From contig JAIVFU010000285.1 of assembly GCA_020829485.1 (NCBI GenBank), forward strand, positions 1-5,331: DNA of 5,331 nucleotides, written 5' to 3'. The notes under the pieces are model-generated. The model did not search any database and was not told where the DNA came from. It saw nothing but the letters and a program-made list of their open reading frames with translations. Shown one piece after another: positions 4,880 through 5,331 of the stretch. The stretch's first letter is position 1; each line of letters opens with the position of its first letter. Made by a program: the position numbers and the translations under genes. The stretch is from Nostoc sp. CHAB 5834. Its GTDB lineage: Bacteria; Cyanobacteriota; Cyanobacteriia; Cyanobacteriales; Nostocaceae.

Positions 4880-5331
4880 ATGACGAAGTCTTCTGTCTCC
4901 CTGGCTGCAGCCCTGTCCACTTTTGCTAACGTGAAAGCCGACCCGTCTCTGACCAAAGGACGAAACATTATCGATGTCAGCAACCGCGTTGCGGTGAAAA
5001 CTGTGGCCATCGGAAAGTTCTTGACGGCAATCCGTAACTTGAAAGCAGTGCAGGTTCAACGAAATGACCTGTACCGCCTGACGAACGGCCTGGCGAAGCA
5101 TTTGGCGGAGTTCCAACTCCCTCAGACCGTCTTTCACCTGGTTCGATTTAAGGGTACGTGGTACCTTGCGGATGGCAACACCCGTAAGCGCTTTTGGTTG
5201 TCGAGCAATAGCTGCGATTTGCCTTCTCACGTGAACTTGGTCGTCTACGACGCCGAGACCCTGGAAGAAGTGAAGGCCATCTACAACTGCATCGACTCGC
5301 AGAAATCGAAGAAAACAAATAGAGACAGTCT
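4880..5331 (+). CDS. ParB/sulfiredoxin-fold-like DGNTR protein (runs off the right edge)
   Basis: One hundred and fifty codons are visible and the frame is still open at the edge. The start at ATG 4880 has a clear AGGA Shine-Dalgarno (4868-4871) 8 nt upstream. The informative part is residues 83-141: TVFHLVRFKGTWYLADGNTRKRFW, then a short loop, LPSHVNLVVYDAETLEEVKAIYN, then IDSQKS. The pattern 'strand, (V/A)DGNTR, W, P-x-x-V-x-hydrophobic-Y, then DS.S' fits ParB N-terminal-like (sulfiredoxin-fold) domains. DGNTR occupies the place of the G-x-x-R nucleotide or phosphate-binding motif. I associate versions ending in F/I-D-S with phage and mobile-element proteins of unknown role. No DNA-binding helix-turn-helix is visible so far; it may lie beyond the edge. 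It is divergent from ssrA across a 129-bp gap. Confidence 0.75.
   Translation, partial: MTKSSVSLAAALSTFANVKADPSLTKGRNIIDVSNRVAVKTVAIGKFLTAIRNLKAVQVQRNDLYRLTNGLAKHLAEFQLPQTVFHLVRFKGTWYLADGNTRKRFWLSSNSCDLPSHVNLVVYDAETLEEVKAIYNCIDSQKSKKTNRDS

Overview
The window carries bacterial genes, probably from a betaproteobacterium or from an element that lives in one. The main clue is a circularly permuted (two-piece) tmRNA gene. Permuted ssrA is known from alphaproteobacteria, cyanobacteria and a betaproteobacterial lineage. Coding regions look moderately GC-rich and the gaps between genes are clearly AT-richer. None of the usual chromosomal neighbours of smpB, cysS or ssrA is present, and most genes sit alone with their own leader. 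The last gene resembles DGNTR-type ParB-fold proteins that I associate with phages. A large phage or megaplasmid therefore seems at least as likely as a chromosome, but the window alone cannot decide this.

Layout. 1-286 (-): 5' part of a Nudix hydrolase that runs off the left edge. 286-762 (-): smpB, whose stop overlaps the Nudix start as TGATG. 763-910: smpB leader with an unusual cluster of CTAG inverted repeats. 911-1540 (-): unrecognised helical 209-residue protein. 1609-1836 (-): small Trp-rich protein. 1837-1974: divergent promoter region. 1975-2571 (+): HExxH metallopeptidase-like protein. 2759-4069 (+): cysS, a compact cysteinyl-tRNA synthetase. 4070-4404: no gene, but two strong imperfect hairpins. 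4405-4750 (-): permuted ssrA with its own -10 box, acceptor piece, 31-nt spacer, coding piece with tag ANDDQIRLAA, and rho-independent terminator. 4751-4879: divergent AT-rich regulatory gap. 4880-5331 (+): ParB/sulfiredoxin-fold-like DGNTR protein that runs off the right edge.

How they work together. SmpB and tmRNA are the two dedicated parts of trans-translation, which rescues stalled ribosomes and tags the unfinished protein for proteolysis. Both lie within about 4.5 kb of each other, with a cysteinyl-tRNA synthetase between them. This gives the locus a translation-support theme. The degradation tag keeps the AND start and LAA end but has an unusual middle, and the tmRNA acceptor stem has the G3:U70 pair needed for alanine charging. 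The most interesting reading is a self-contained ribosome-rescue set carried by a mobile element. This depends on inference about context, whereas the RNA and protein identities are visible directly.
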